A DNA stretch of 64,000 nucleotides from positions 1-64,000 of the forward strand of contig CAIYPP010000132.1 in assembly GCA_903928115.1 (NCBI GenBank), given 5' to 3'. A program made the position numbers and the translations under genes. Every line of letters starts with the position of its first letter. Position 1 is the first letter of the stretch. This document shows, piece by piece, positions 1 through 8,534 of the stretch. Below the pieces are notes generated by a model. The model had not been told where the DNA came from, made no database searches, and was given only the letters and a program-made list of their open reading frames with translations. This DNA comes from an uncultured Planctomycetota bacterium. Lineage in GTDB: Bacteria; Planctomycetota; UBA1135; GCA-002686595.

Positions 1-60
1 AGCCTCCTGCTGGGCGACGGCGGTCAGTGCGAGGAGCGGGAAAGCGAAGAGAGCCTTCAT
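1..60 (-). CDS. N-terminal fragment of an exported protein, cut by the window edge
   Basis: Only the first 20 codons are present, reading leftwards off the window. They encode a Lys after the initiator Met, then a hydrophobic stretch ending Ala-Val-Ala-Gln-Gln, which looks like a Sec signal peptide with a cleavage site. A GGAGGA ribosome-binding site lies 8 nt before the ATG, which supports a real start. The AtuA-like gene lies upstream on the same strand, 169 bp away, so they could be co-transcribed. The mature protein is outside the window, so no function can be given. Confidence 0.6.
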   Translation of the reverse strand, partial: MKALFAFPLLALTAVAQQEA

Positions 61-229
61 GGCGAGAGTCCTCCGAAGCGTTGGGCGGGGCTTGCGGCGC
101 ACCGCACCTGAAGCAGGTGCCGTCGCGCGCCTCGGAGGACATGGGCGCAGCCGCCGCGTGCTCCTCACGCGGATTCCGGAAAGAAATCCGCGCGGAGACG
201 CCAGGGCGCTGCGCCAGCGCTCGCGCGCG

Positions 230-1603
230 TCAGGACTCGAACACGCTGACCTTGGTGCTCACCTTGGACTTGGCCAGCAGGGCGGGCCAGAAGCCGATGA
301 TCTCGGTGGCGTGGGGGCGGCCGCCGGCGAAGCCGGTGACGCCCGGGGGGCCGCTCGTCACGAGCGGGACGAGCTCGTAGCCGAAGCGATCGATCTTGGC
401 CTTGTCCGGGCCCTTCACGCCGAGGCGCAGCACGACCTCGGAGGGCTCGGCGGCGTGGGGGACGTCGATGCCGGCGTGGCAAGTGTTGGCGCCGACGAAC
501 TCGATCGTCTTCTCCTCGTCGCTGAAGGTGCAGCCGTCGTAGGCGAGGCGGCGCCAGACGATGTCCGAGCACAGCTTGGCCTTGGCGAGCGCATCAGGGC
601 CGCTGATCGTGAGCTGGCCGAGCGCCTTCCAGCCGTTCTCGTAGCTGATCGAGACCTTGTAGGTCGGAGTCGGCGCACAACCCTTCGCGCCGCTCACGCG
701 CACGCGGTTGGGTCCGACCTCTTCCATGCGGATCGAGGTGAAGTCCGCGCCGCAGTCGGGGCCGATGTAGTTGCGCGGATCGCCCATCTCGTAGACGAGC
801 TGGTGGAGGATCGTGCGCGGCGTGACCATGCCGCCCGTGCCGTCGTGCTTGGTGACGACGAAGCTGCCGTCCTTGGAGGCCTCGATGATCGGGTAGCCGA
901 CCATGGCCATGTCGGGCACGGCGCGCCAGTCGGTGTAGTTGCCGCCGGTGCACTGCGCGCCGCACTCGACGATGTGGCCGGCGATCGTGCCCGCCGCGAG
1001 CAGGTCGTACTGGTCGCGCTTCCAGCCGAACTCGTGGATCAGCGGTCCGAGCACGAGGCCCGGGTCGGTGCCGCGGCCGGTGATCACGATCTGCGCACCT
1101 TGATCGAGCGCCTCGGCGGTCGGGAACGCGCCGAGGTAGACGTTGGCGCTCGACACACGCGCACGCACGCTGGAGAGCGGAGCGCCGCTGTCCATGTTGG
1201 CGAGTTGCTCGCCCTGCGCGAGCAGACTGTCGAGCGAGCCGTAGATGTCGTCGCCCTCGACGACCGCGACCTTGACGCCCTTGAAGCCGTGCTTGCGCAG
1301 CACCGCGAGCGTCGCGTCCTTGCAGGCCATCGGGTTTACGCCGCCCGCATTGGCGATGACCTTGATGCCCTTCGCGACGAGTTCGGGCGCCGTGCGCTCG
1401 ATCATCTTCACGAAGTCGGTGGCGAAGCCCTTCGACGGATCCCGCAGACGCTGCTTCTGCAGGATGCTCATCGTCACCTCGGCCAAGTAGTCGAGGGTCA
1501 GGTAGTCGAGCGGACCCTCGCGGCACAGCCGGATCGGCCCGAGCAGCGAGTCGCCCCAGAAACCTTGACCGTTGGCGACGAGCACCTTGTCCTTGCGCGG
1601 CAT
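230..1603 (-). CDS. AtuA-like (DUF1446) acyclic terpene utilization family protein
   Basis: A 457-residue protein matching the DUF1446/AtuA family along its length. The N terminus has the family pattern around VANGQGFWGD and LDYLTLDYLAEVTMSIL, the middle contains VIANAGGVNPMACKDA and ITGRGTDPGLVLGPL, and the C-terminal part has a Gly-Pro-Pro-Gly-Val-Thr-Gly-Phe stretch. In Pseudomonas AtuA belongs to the citronellol/geraniol catabolic cluster, but its reaction is not well defined and DUF1446 proteins occur in many other contexts. No other atu genes are seen here, so the terpene role should not be assumed. AAAGGA lies before the ATG. The protein has no signal peptide and is probably cytoplasmic. 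Confidence 0.85.
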   Translation of the reverse strand: MPRKDKVLVANGQGFWGDSLLGPIRLCREGPLDYLTLDYLAEVTMSILQKQRLRDPSKGFATDFVKMIERTAPELVAKGIKVIANAGGVNPMACKDATLAVLRKHGFKGVKVAVVEGDDIYGSLDSLLAQGEQLANMDSGAPLSSVRARVSSANVYLGAFPTAEALDQGAQIVITGRGTDPGLVLGPLIHEFGWKRDQYDLLAAGTIAGHIVECGAQCTGGNYTDWRAVPDMAMVGYPIIEASKDGSFVVTKHDGTGGMVTPRTILHQLVYEMGDPRNYIGPDCGADFTSIRMEEVGPNRVRVSGAKGCAPTPTYKVSISYENGWKALGQLTISGPDALAKAKLCSDIVWRRLAYDGCTFSDEEKTIEFVGANTCHAGIDVPHAAEPSEVVLRLGVKGPDKAKIDRFGYELVPLVTSGPPGVTGFAGGRPHATEIIGFWPALLAKSKVSTKVSVFES

Positions 1604-1689
1604 CTCAGCGTCCTTTCGAGCGCGAGGATTCTAGCTTTGGCAGGCCCGAGTCGTTCCGCGCGAGGTCGGATCCCGCGTAGATTGGGGCT

Positions 1690-2370
1690 GTGCCGCTCCC
1701 GCTCGTCCTCGTCACAGGCTTCGGTCCCTTCGAGGACCGTCGCAACAATCCCAGCCGCACGATCGCGCGCGCGCTCGAGCGCCGTCCGCCCGCGGGGCTG
1801 CGCGTGCGCTCCTGCGAGCTGCCAGTGAGCTTCCACGGCGCGCCGCGCGAGGTGGAGCGCTTCGTCGCGCGGCACGCCCGCTCGCGTCCGCTCCTCGTGC
1901 TCGGCCTCGGGGTGCAGCGGGAGGGCTACTTCCGGCCCGAGCGCCGCGCGCGCGGCACCTACACGACGCAGCGCATCGACAACGACGGAACCGTCGGCGC
2001 GTCGCTCGGCTCCAGCGTCGGCCCGACGCTCGAGACCTCGCTCGACCTGCGCCGCGTCGCACGCCTTCTGCGCGAGTCCGGCGCCCCTCGCGTGCGCGTG
2101 TCGAGCAACGCCGGCGGCTACGTCTGCGAGCGCACGTACCACGCGCTGCTCACGAGCGCCGGTTCCCGCGGTATTCCCGCGCTCTTCCTCCACGTCCCAC
2201 CCGCGGAATCCATGCCCGCCGCGCAGCAGGCCCGCATCGTCCGCGCGCTGCTCGCCGCGCTGCTCGGTCAGCCGAGCGCGATGCGCGGGCGCTCGTCGGG
2301 GTCGGCGGGGCGCGACGCGGCGAAGGCGCGGAAGCGGGCGGTGAAGTCGCGCAGGTCGAGGCCCATGTAG
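1690..2370 (+). CDS. pcp: Pyroglutamyl-peptidase I family cysteine peptidase
   Basis: Cytoplasmic peptidase of family C15, which removes N-terminal pyroglutamate from peptides. The GFGPF motif is at residues 10-14 and Asn-Pro-Ser at 20-22. The catalytic triad is visible as Glu84 (in R-P-E-R), Cys146 (in S-N-A-G-G-Y-V-C) and His168 (in L-F-L-H). The Asn that commonly follows the catalytic Cys is replaced by Glu. The start is GTG. The last ~34 residues are basic and low in complexity and are encoded antisense to the facing DUF309 gene, so they probably arose by loss of an earlier stop codon. Without them the protein would be close to the usual length of ~200 residues. Confidence 0.88.
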   Translation: MPLPLVLVTGFGPFEDRRNNPSRTIARALERRPPAGLRVRSCELPVSFHGAPREVERFVARHARSRPLLVLGLGVQREGYFRPERRARGTYTTQRIDNDGTVGASLGSSVGPTLETSLDLRRVARLLRESGAPRVRVSSNAGGYVCERTYHALLTSAGSRGIPALFLHVPPAESMPAAQQARIVRALLAALLGQPSAMRGRSSGSAGRDAAKARKRAVKSRRSRPM

Positions 2371-2768
2371 TCGCCGCGCGACTCGCGGGAGACGCGCTCG
2401 AGGCGCGCGAGCGCGTTCGTCGAGAGCTTCTCGAGTCCAGCGGGTTGCTTCATCGGGATCTTGAGGCACGCCGCGGAGCATTGGATCAGGCCTTGGAGGA
2501 AGTCGGCTTGCAGCGCGTCGTGCTTGGCCGAGTGCCAGAGTCCTTCCCAGACCTCGTGCGCCTCCCAGAAGAAGCCCGCGTTGTAGAGGTCGACGCCGAA
2601 GCGGTAGTCCTCGTTCGACTCCCAGTCCGAGGGCGCGAAGTACGGCGCGGGCGGCTCGCGCTCGCCGGTATAGCTGTGGCCGCGCGGGTCGCCGGTCGGG
2701 TGAGGATCGCGGCCCGGCAAGTAGGCATAGGGCGGGAACTTGCGCTCCGGCGCGTAGCGCTCGCTCAA
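2268..2768 (-). CDS. DUF309 domain-containing protein
   Basis: A 166-residue protein with the DUF309 signature in its middle: D-L-Y-N-A-G-F-F-W-E-A-H-E-V-W-E-G-L-W, then a helical stretch with Q-A-D-F-L-Q-G-L-I-Q. The family is small and all-helical; its biochemical function is unknown. The proposed start is TTG, whose TGA overlaps the stop of the HExxH gene upstream (TTGA), which suggests translational coupling; no ATG lies near the domain. The N-terminal ~50 residues are Pro- and Tyr-rich. Its 3' end overlaps the convergent pyroglutamyl-peptidase gene by 103 bp. Confidence 0.75.
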   Translation of the reverse strand: MSERYAPERKFPPYAYLPGRDPHPTGDPRGHSYTGEREPPAPYFAPSDWESNEDYRFGVDLYNAGFFWEAHEVWEGLWHSAKHDALQADFLQGLIQCSAACLKIPMKQPAGLEKLSTNALARLERVSRESRGDYMGLDLRDFTARFRAFAASRPADPDERPRIALG

Positions 2769-5233
2769 GGGAAGACCTCGACGACCGGGTTGTCGAGGGC
2801 GATCGAGCCGTACTTCACGTAGATGCCCGCGTGCGTGCGCTCGGTGCGCACGATCGGCAGGCGCAGCGGGAACGGGCCCTGCTCTCCGACCATGACCTCG
2901 ATCGAGTTGTCGGGGAAGACGCGCGCGCAGAAGTCGAAGGGCTCGCCGATCTTCGGCGGGGTCGGCAGCTTGACGGTCGCGGTCGTGGTGTCGGTGACGC
3001 CACCGCCGCTGCCGAAGACGAGGCGCTTCAAGTTGAGACGGCCTTCGTGGTCGAGCGTCACGACCGCCCAGTCGCCCTTGGGCATCCCAGCGATCACGAG
3101 TCCGTGGTGAGCGCCCATGCGTGGCTCGCCCTGCTGCGTCACGCGCGCGCGCACCTCGTACTCGCCGCGCAGCTCGACGGCCGTGCAGATGCGGCCGACG
3201 GGGCGAACACCCTGCAGCGTCACGTGCTCCGGCTGAGCATCGAAGCTCGTCTCCAAGTTCGTGAAGATGGTCTGCCACGTGCCGAGCCCACCGTGGAGCT
3301 TCTGCACACTGCCGCGCAGGAGTCCACGCTCGCGCGCCAGCGTCCGCAGCTCGCCCGCGAGCTGACCGAGCGTGCCGCTCGCGTCATCGAACGACACCGA
3401 CGCCTGCCGTGCGAGGTTGTAGGCGCGCAGCGTCAAGTCGGCCTTTCCCTTGCGGTAGTCCTGCACGAGGATCTTCGCGATGTTCGCGAGCTGCCGCGTG
3501 CGCGCACGGGCCGTGACCAGCGCGGAGTTCTTCTTGTCGAGCTTGGCGAGACGCTTGGTCAGCGACTCGAACTCTTCGTCGCTCGTCTCCCACTTGCCCT
3601 CGGCGTAGAGTTCGAGCAGTGCTTCGAGGAGCGGCGCGGCGGCCGCGGGCTCGCCGATGCGCTCCAGAATGTCGGCCTGCGCGAGCAAGAGCTCCGGCGC
3701 GGGCGAGGTGGGATCGTCGATCTGCTTGCGGATGTGCTCCAGATGTCCGAGCGCGCGCCGCAGGAGCTCCTTCTCGCCGATCTTCGCGGTCTTCGAGCCC
3801 GCGACGGCCTTCGCGGCGGCGAGGTAGCGCTCGACCTCCTGCATGCGCAGCGCACGGCGGTTCGTCGCGAAGTGCAGCGGATGAACTTGGTCGAGGATCC
3901 AGCGCTTCCACTCGGTCTCGAAGTGCTCCAGCGTGCGGTGGCCGCGCGGAGAGAGCGGGCCCAAGAACACTTCGTCGAACACCGCGCGCGAGCCCTTGTC
4001 GCTCGTGAGCACCTTGTCGCGATAGGCCTCGTAGAGCGGGCGGAACGAGTGCTCCAGCGTGACGGGATCCTCGTACTGCTGGAGGAAGTAGACGATGCCC
4101 CAGCCCCACGGGTAGTACTCGCCCGCGTAGGAGCCGGGCGAGTCGTAGTTCACGACGTCCGCGAAGCTCGGCCCGCCGCCGGAGGTCAGCATGCGATAGA
4201 GGTGGGCGAGGCGCTCCGTGGCGGCATCGGGCCACAGGACCGTGCCATCGGCCATCGCCGTCGCACCCTCGAAGAAGCACGCGGTGCCCTCGTTGAGCCA
4301 CGCGGGCGCGGCGCCGCCACGCGAGAGGATCGTCATGAACTGGTGGCTCGCCTCGTGGAAGAGCGTCTCCAGCATCTGGTCGAGCGAGCCGCGGTCGCTG
4401 CGCGTGTCGTAGGCGTGCACGCTCCACTCGCCCGGCGACCACCATCCGCCTGGGCGCGAGCCGCCGGTCCAGCCTGCGAGCATCGCGTCCTGCGAGGGAT
4501 GGATGTGGATCGTCGCCTTGCGCGTCGGGACCTGCGCGCCGTCGCCGTCGAAGTAGATCTGCACGTAGGACGCGAAGATGCGATCCATCGTGCGGCCGAG
4601 GAGCTCGGCGACGGCGGGTTCGAGGTGCACTGCGAGGATGTAGCGCTCGCTCTCGATCTGGAGCAGCGGCCAGCCCGTCGGCGGACGCTGCGAGCCTCCG
4701 GCCTCGAGGTCGACCTCTTCTTCGTGCGAGCGCAGCTTCGCGATCAGCTCGGCGATCGGCGCAGCCGCAGCGCCACGCGCGAGCGGCAGTGCGCGCTCGC
4801 AGGCCTCGAGCGCGCGGGCGTGCTGTCCATCGGCGTCGAGCGCGAGCGCGCCGTCGAAGAGCTCCTTCGCGCCGCGCTTCCAGAGTGCTTCGCGACGGGC
4901 GAACAAGGGATCGAGTTCGATGAGCCGCTTGCGCAGCTTCGCCGCCTCCTTGTCGCCGTCGGGCAGCGCGTTGTAGGCGCGCTCTAAGTAGTGTGCGGCC
5001 TCGTCGCGTCGGCCGAGCTTGGAGAGCGCCTGCGCGAGCAGATCGTCGAGGGCCGGCGTCGGCGTGTCGAAGCGCAGATGGGCCTCGATGGCTGCGACGA
5101 CCTCGCTCCACTTCTGCGCGGCCGCGAGCTCGCGGGCCGTGCCCAAAGCGTCACCGGCGGCACTCGCCCAAGGGGCGAGCACCGCCAGTGTGAGGGCGCC
5201 GAGACCTCGACGGAGGTGGACGGCGGACCACAT
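2765..5233 (-). CDS. Exported DUF1570-like putative metallopeptidase with helical repeats
   Basis: An 822-residue protein starting with a signal peptide (Met-Trp-Ser to Ala-Ser-Ala-Ala at ~26). Residues ~28-175 are TPR-like. The central part carries an HEASH zinc-binding motif (His293, Glu294, His297) and W-L-N-E-G with Glu315, the spacing expected of a gluzincin-like third ligand. This matches planctomycete DUF1570-type proteins. After more helical repeats, the last ~190 residues look like a beta-rich domain of the kind that binds carbohydrate or measures a ligand (LamG/DUF1080-like), but that part is inferred. It is translationally coupled to the DUF309 gene. The peptidase function has not been shown; the call rests on the motif. 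Confidence 0.75.
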   Translation of the reverse strand: MWSAVHLRRGLGALTLAVLAPWASAAGDALGTARELAAAQKWSEVVAAIEAHLRFDTPTPALDDLLAQALSKLGRRDEAAHYLERAYNALPDGDKEAAKLRKRLIELDPLFARREALWKRGAKELFDGALALDADGQHARALEACERALPLARGAAAAPIAELIAKLRSHEEEVDLEAGGSQRPPTGWPLLQIESERYILAVHLEPAVAELLGRTMDRIFASYVQIYFDGDGAQVPTRKATIHIHPSQDAMLAGWTGGSRPGGWWSPGEWSVHAYDTRSDRGSLDQMLETLFHEASHQFMTILSRGGAAPAWLNEGTACFFEGATAMADGTVLWPDAATERLAHLYRMLTSGGGPSFADVVNYDSPGSYAGEYYPWGWGIVYFLQQYEDPVTLEHSFRPLYEAYRDKVLTSDKGSRAVFDEVFLGPLSPRGHRTLEHFETEWKRWILDQVHPLHFATNRRALRMQEVERYLAAAKAVAGSKTAKIGEKELLRRALGHLEHIRKQIDDPTSPAPELLLAQADILERIGEPAAAAPLLEALLELYAEGKWETSDEEFESLTKRLAKLDKKNSALVTARARTRQLANIAKILVQDYRKGKADLTLRAYNLARQASVSFDDASGTLGQLAGELRTLARERGLLRGSVQKLHGGLGTWQTIFTNLETSFDAQPEHVTLQGVRPVGRICTAVELRGEYEVRARVTQQGEPRMGAHHGLVIAGMPKGDWAVVTLDHEGRLNLKRLVFGSGGGVTDTTTATVKLPTPPKIGEPFDFCARVFPDNSIEVMVGEQGPFPLRLPIVRTERTHAGIYVKYGSIALDNPVVEVFP

Positions 5234-5247
5234 CGAGCGTGGGCCTC

Positions 5248-6321
5248 TCAGTTGCGGCTCACGTCGAGCTTGATGTCCATCGTGCCCGACATCGCCATTT
5301 GGTTCTCGATGGTCATGTTCTGGCCCTGCGCCGAGACCGCCATGCCCATGTCGATGCCGACCTTGGACTTGCCCGAGAGGGTCAGCATGCGGATGTGGCC
5401 GTTCGCGACGTCCCACAGGACCTGACCTTCGGCTTCGAGCGCGAACTCCATGTCCATGTGCTCGACCTTCATCTCGCCCATGCCTTCCGGCATCTCTTGG
5501 GCCATCTCGGCGAGCTTGTCGGCCATGTCGTTGCTGCTCTCGATGTTGATCTTGAGCTTGATCACGCCGTACTTGCCGCCCTCGATCTCCTGCATGCCGG
5601 CGTACTCGGCCGTCGCGGTGCCTTCGAGCAGGTCGCCGACCAAGTCGTTGAGGTCGCCCATCGAGTCCATGCCCGGCATCATCCCGCCGCCCGCAGCGTT
5701 GGGATCTTCGGGGCGGATGCCGACGTCGCCGCCGGGCATCAGGAGCGGCTTGAGCGCCTTGACGTCGATCTCCCACGTGTCGCCCGCGGCCGCTTCCTTG
5801 CCGGGGACGAGGGCCGCGAGGTCCATGTCGATGTCGAGGTTGGCGATGAGGTCCGCCTCACCCTCGCTCTCGTGATAGCTCGTCTCGTAGGCGCTCTTCT
5901 CCGCGTCCCACTTGAAGGCCACAGTCTTGCCTTGGAGGGCGCTCGCGCCGGTGGTCGACTGCTCCATGCCGCCCTCGGGCATCTGGGCCATCTCCATGGC
6001 GAAGCTCGACGCGCTGCCGAGCTTGTCGAAGGTGCGGCGCAGCTCGGTGATCTTGCCGTCGGCGGCCGCGATGATCTCGTCGCTGACCTCGATCGTGTTC
6101 TCGGTCGTCATGTCCATGTCCATCTGCAGGTCCATGGGGAACGGCTGGCCGTTCATCGACATGTTCATCTCGTCGAGGGTCTGCTCCTGCTTGATCGACC
6201 ACGCGCGCGAGACCTTGGTGCCGGCCTTCGGGCGGAAGGCGAGCGAGTCGCCGGGCGCGAGGTGCGAGCAGAGGATCGAGGCGGCGAGGGAGGCAAGGAG
6301 CAGGCTGCGGGTGCGGTTCAT
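5248..6321 (-). CDS. Exported Met-rich hypothetical protein
   Basis: A 357-residue protein. The start Met-Asn-Arg-Thr-Arg-Ser is followed by a hydrophobic segment to about residue 20, a signal peptide. The mature part is acidic and unusually rich in Met (for example M-N-M-S-M-N, M-D-L-Q-M-D-M-D-M and G-G-G-M-M-P-G-M-D-S-M), often alternating with Asp. It resembles exported proteins of unknown function common in planctomycetes. The longer reading frame upstream lacks a leader and is rejected as a start. It lies 14 bp before the HExxH gene on the same strand, so they likely form an operon. Met-rich segments can bind copper, but no metal role is demonstrated here. Confidence 0.75.
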   Translation of the reverse strand: MNRTRSLLLASLAASILCSHLAPGDSLAFRPKAGTKVSRAWSIKQEQTLDEMNMSMNGQPFPMDLQMDMDMTTENTIEVSDEIIAAADGKITELRRTFDKLGSASSFAMEMAQMPEGGMEQSTTGASALQGKTVAFKWDAEKSAYETSYHESEGEADLIANLDIDMDLAALVPGKEAAAGDTWEIDVKALKPLLMPGGDVGIRPEDPNAAGGGMMPGMDSMGDLNDLVGDLLEGTATAEYAGMQEIEGGKYGVIKLKINIESSNDMADKLAEMAQEMPEGMGEMKVEHMDMEFALEAEGQVLWDVANGHIRMLTLSGKSKVGIDMGMAVSAQGQNMTIENQMAMSGTMDIKLDVSRN

Positions 6322-6548
6322 GGGCGGGTCGGACGCGGGGTGCGCGCGCGAGGGTGGTGTCTTGGGGGTCGCCTGCTCGGATCCGAGGAACCGGTTCGGC
6401 CCGGCGAGTGCCGAGAGGCTAACAACTTCCGGGCCAGCCTTGCGCACAGGTGCCAGGACCCCGCTGGGGCGCCGTCGCGAGGGGCGGGGAGGGCACATCG
6501 GTGCCGAGTTGTGCCCCGTGGGCGAAATTGGCACGCCCGGCCGATCGC

Positions 6549-6653
6549 TCAGGCCGCGATCAGCGCGAGGAGCGTCGCGACGACCAAGACGAGAACGATC
6601 GTGGCCGCGGACGAGCCGCTGTGGGGGCGTCGAAGGGAGCTCTCGCTGCGCAT
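6549..6653 (-). CDS. Possible small single-pass membrane protein
   Basis: A 34-residue frame beginning Met-Arg-Ser-Glu-Ser-Ser and ending in an uninterrupted hydrophobic helix of about 17 residues that terminates Leu-Ile-Ala-Ala, the look of a tail-anchored micropeptide. No ribosome-binding site precedes this ATG. A longer TTG start at 6731 has AAAGGA upstream, but only 2 nt from the start. No family recognised. It could equally be a chance open frame in GC-rich DNA. Confidence 0.3.
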   Translation of the reverse strand: MRSESSLRRPHSGSSAATIVLVLVVATLLALIAA

Positions 6654-7012
6654 GGGAGGGGAGGCGGGCGTCGAGGGCCTCGAGAGTAGCGCTCGGAGCG
6701 CACTTTGGGGGCTGAAATGCTCGGATTGCAACTTCCTTTGATCGCTAATTTTCTTGGGCTGGACGATTCCTTGATCTCGTACCGCGGAACCTTGTCCCCG
6801 CGGCCCTCGTCTAGGGAGCGACGGCCGCTTCTTGCTGCCGCTTCCTGCGCTGTGCGAGTCAGCGGAGGGCGCACTGGGCGCGGAAGGGGCTGCGAGGGCG
6901 GCCGGACGGGACTCAGGACCCGTCCGGCCGCCTGCTTTTTCCTGGCCCTTGCCTCGGTTGCCGCCGTCCGACGGTAGGAAACGGCCTCCAAGGACCTATT
7001 CTCTCGCCGCCC
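6654..7012. other. Gene-free leader region upstream of pyk
   Basis: About 360 bp with no convincing gene. It has an AT-rich island at ~6725-6760, unusual for this window, including TAATTT at 6746-6751 that could be part of a promoter, though no consensus -35 stands at the right distance. The second half carries a strong plus-strand intrinsic terminator 73 nt before the pyruvate kinase start. An untranslated leader with attenuation, or a small RNA ending at that terminator, would both fit. Confidence 0.5.
6897..6940 (+). terminator. Perfect 14-bp intrinsic terminator in the pyk leader
   Basis: GGCGGCCGGACGGG (6897-6910) pairs perfectly with CCCGTCCGGCCGCC (6919-6932) across an 8-nt loop, and TGCTTTTT follows directly. 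The T-run makes it functional on the plus strand only. The nearest upstream plus-strand gene (pcp) ends 4.5 kb away, so it does not end a known transcript. Confidence 0.8.
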
Positions 7013-8476
7013 ATGCAAAGCCCAGAGTCTTCCGCGCCGTATCCCACCCCCGCACTCGCACGCCCGAGCACCAAGATCGTCGCCACGATCGGACCGGCCT
7101 CCGAGGACCGGCTGGTGCAGTTGATCGAGGCCGGCATGGCCGTCGCCCGCATCAACTTCAGCCACGGCGTCGAGGAGGACCATCGCCGCCGCGTCGAGAA
7201 GGTGCGCACGGCCGCCCGGCTCACCGGGATCCCCATCGGCATCCTCGCCGACATCCAAGGGCCCAAGATGCGCCTCGGGAAGCTCGCGGGCGGCGAGCGG
7301 AAGCTCGAGCGCGGCGTCGAGGTGCGGCTCTTCGAGGGCGACAGCTCCACCGACCCGGACCTGCTGCCCTTCAACTTTGCGGGCTTCCGCGGCTCGCTCA
7401 AGCCAGGCGATCGCGTGCTGCTCGCCGACGGCGTGGTCGAGCTCGTGACCCAGTCCGTCGAGGGCGATGTCGTGCTCGCGCGCGTGCGCCGGCCGGGGCC
7501 GGTCTCGGACCGCAAGGGCGTCCACCTTCCGGATTCGTACCTGTCGCAGGAGCTCCCGACCCCGCAGGACCGTCGGCACATCGCTCTGGCCCAGGAGCTC
7601 GGCATCGACTTCCTCGGCATCTCGTTCGTCTCGCGCGCGGAGGACTTGGAGCGCATCCGCGACCTCGCGCCGCAGATGATGCTTGTGGCGAAGATCGAGC
7701 GTCGCACCGCGCTCGACAACCTGAAGGGCATCTTGGAGGCGACCGACGGCATCATGGTCGCCCGCGGGGACCTCGGGGTGGAGACGGCGCTCGAGTCGCT
7801 GCCGCTCGTGCAGAAGAGCCTGATCGGCGAGGCCCTCAAGGCGGGCAAGTTCGTGATCACCGCGACCGAGATGCTCGAGTCGATGGTCCACAACTCGCGC
7901 CCGACACGCGCCGAGGTCACCGACGTCGCCAACGCGGTGCTCGACGGCTCGGACGCGGTGATGCTCTCCGCGGAGACGGCGGTGGGCGAGTACCCCGTCG
8001 AGGCGGTCGAGGCCATGGGGCGCATCGCGCGCTCGGTCGAGACCAGCCAGCGCTACCACGAGCTGCCGCGGGCCGGCTTCCGCCAGAACGAACCGACCTT
8101 CTCGAACGCGACGGCGCTCGCGGCGGCGCAGGCGGCCGAGGCGCTCTCGATCCACAAGATCGTCTGCTTCACCGAGACCGGCAACACCGTGCGCCTGCTC
8201 TCGCGCTACCGAGTCAACGCCGAGATCATCGCCATGACGCCCAACGAGCGGACCCTGCAGGCGATGACGATCCTGAGCCACGTGCGGCCGATCCTGTGCG
8301 ATCGTGAAACGAGCTTGGAGGACATGCTGCACGAGGCGCAGAACCTGCTCGTCGAGCGCCGCATCTGTCTGCACGGCGAAGAGGTGATCTTCGTCGCGGG
8401 CGTGCCGCCCGGCGTGTCGCGCTCGACCAACGTGATGAAGCTGCATCGCATCGGCGAACCGGCGCGCATGCACTGA
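7013..8476 (+). CDS. pyk: Pyruvate kinase
   Basis: A 487-residue cytoplasmic glycolytic enzyme that transfers phosphate from phosphoenolpyruvate to ADP. Family motifs run in order: T-K-I-V-A-T-I-G-P-A-S, the R-I-N-F-S-H-G active-site segment, A-D-I-Q-G-P-K, the catalytic-Lys segment L-V-A-K-I-E-R, metal and substrate segment M-V-A-R-G-D-L-G-V-E, and T-A-T-E-M-L-E-S-M then D-G-S-D-A-V-M-L-S-A-E-T-A-V-G. The C-terminal domain is present, so the protein is full length. The ATG lies 73 nt after the strong terminator, so transcription may be attenuated. Single gene, followed by the MinD-like ATPase gene. Confidence 0.96.
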   Translation: MQSPESSAPYPTPALARPSTKIVATIGPASEDRLVQLIEAGMAVARINFSHGVEEDHRRRVEKVRTAARLTGIPIGILADIQGPKMRLGKLAGGERKLERGVEVRLFEGDSSTDPDLLPFNFAGFRGSLKPGDRVLLADGVVELVTQSVEGDVVLARVRRPGPVSDRKGVHLPDSYLSQELPTPQDRRHIALAQELGIDFLGISFVSRAEDLERIRDLAPQMMLVAKIERRTALDNLKGILEATDGIMVARGDLGVETALESLPLVQKSLIGEALKAGKFVITATEMLESMVHNSRPTRAEVTDVANAVLDGSDAVMLSAETAVGEYPVEAVEAMGRIARSVETSQRYHELPRAGFRQNEPTFSNATALAAAQAAEALSIHKIVCFTETGNTVRLLSRYRVNAEIIAMTPNERTLQAMTILSHVRPILCDRETSLEDMLHEAQNLLVERRICLHGEEVIFVAGVPPGVSRSTNVMKLHRIGEPARMH

Positions 8477-8534
8477 GTGCGCGGGAGCGTCGTTGACGCG
8501 GGGCCGCGGGATTTGCAAAGTCCCAAGCCCCCCG

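Noticed and set aside
59-1828. Long open frame opposite the AtuA-like gene (589 codons)
   Set aside because: Typical antisense shadow in GC-rich DNA: Arg/Ala/His-rich, no motif, and it crosses the real genes on both strands.
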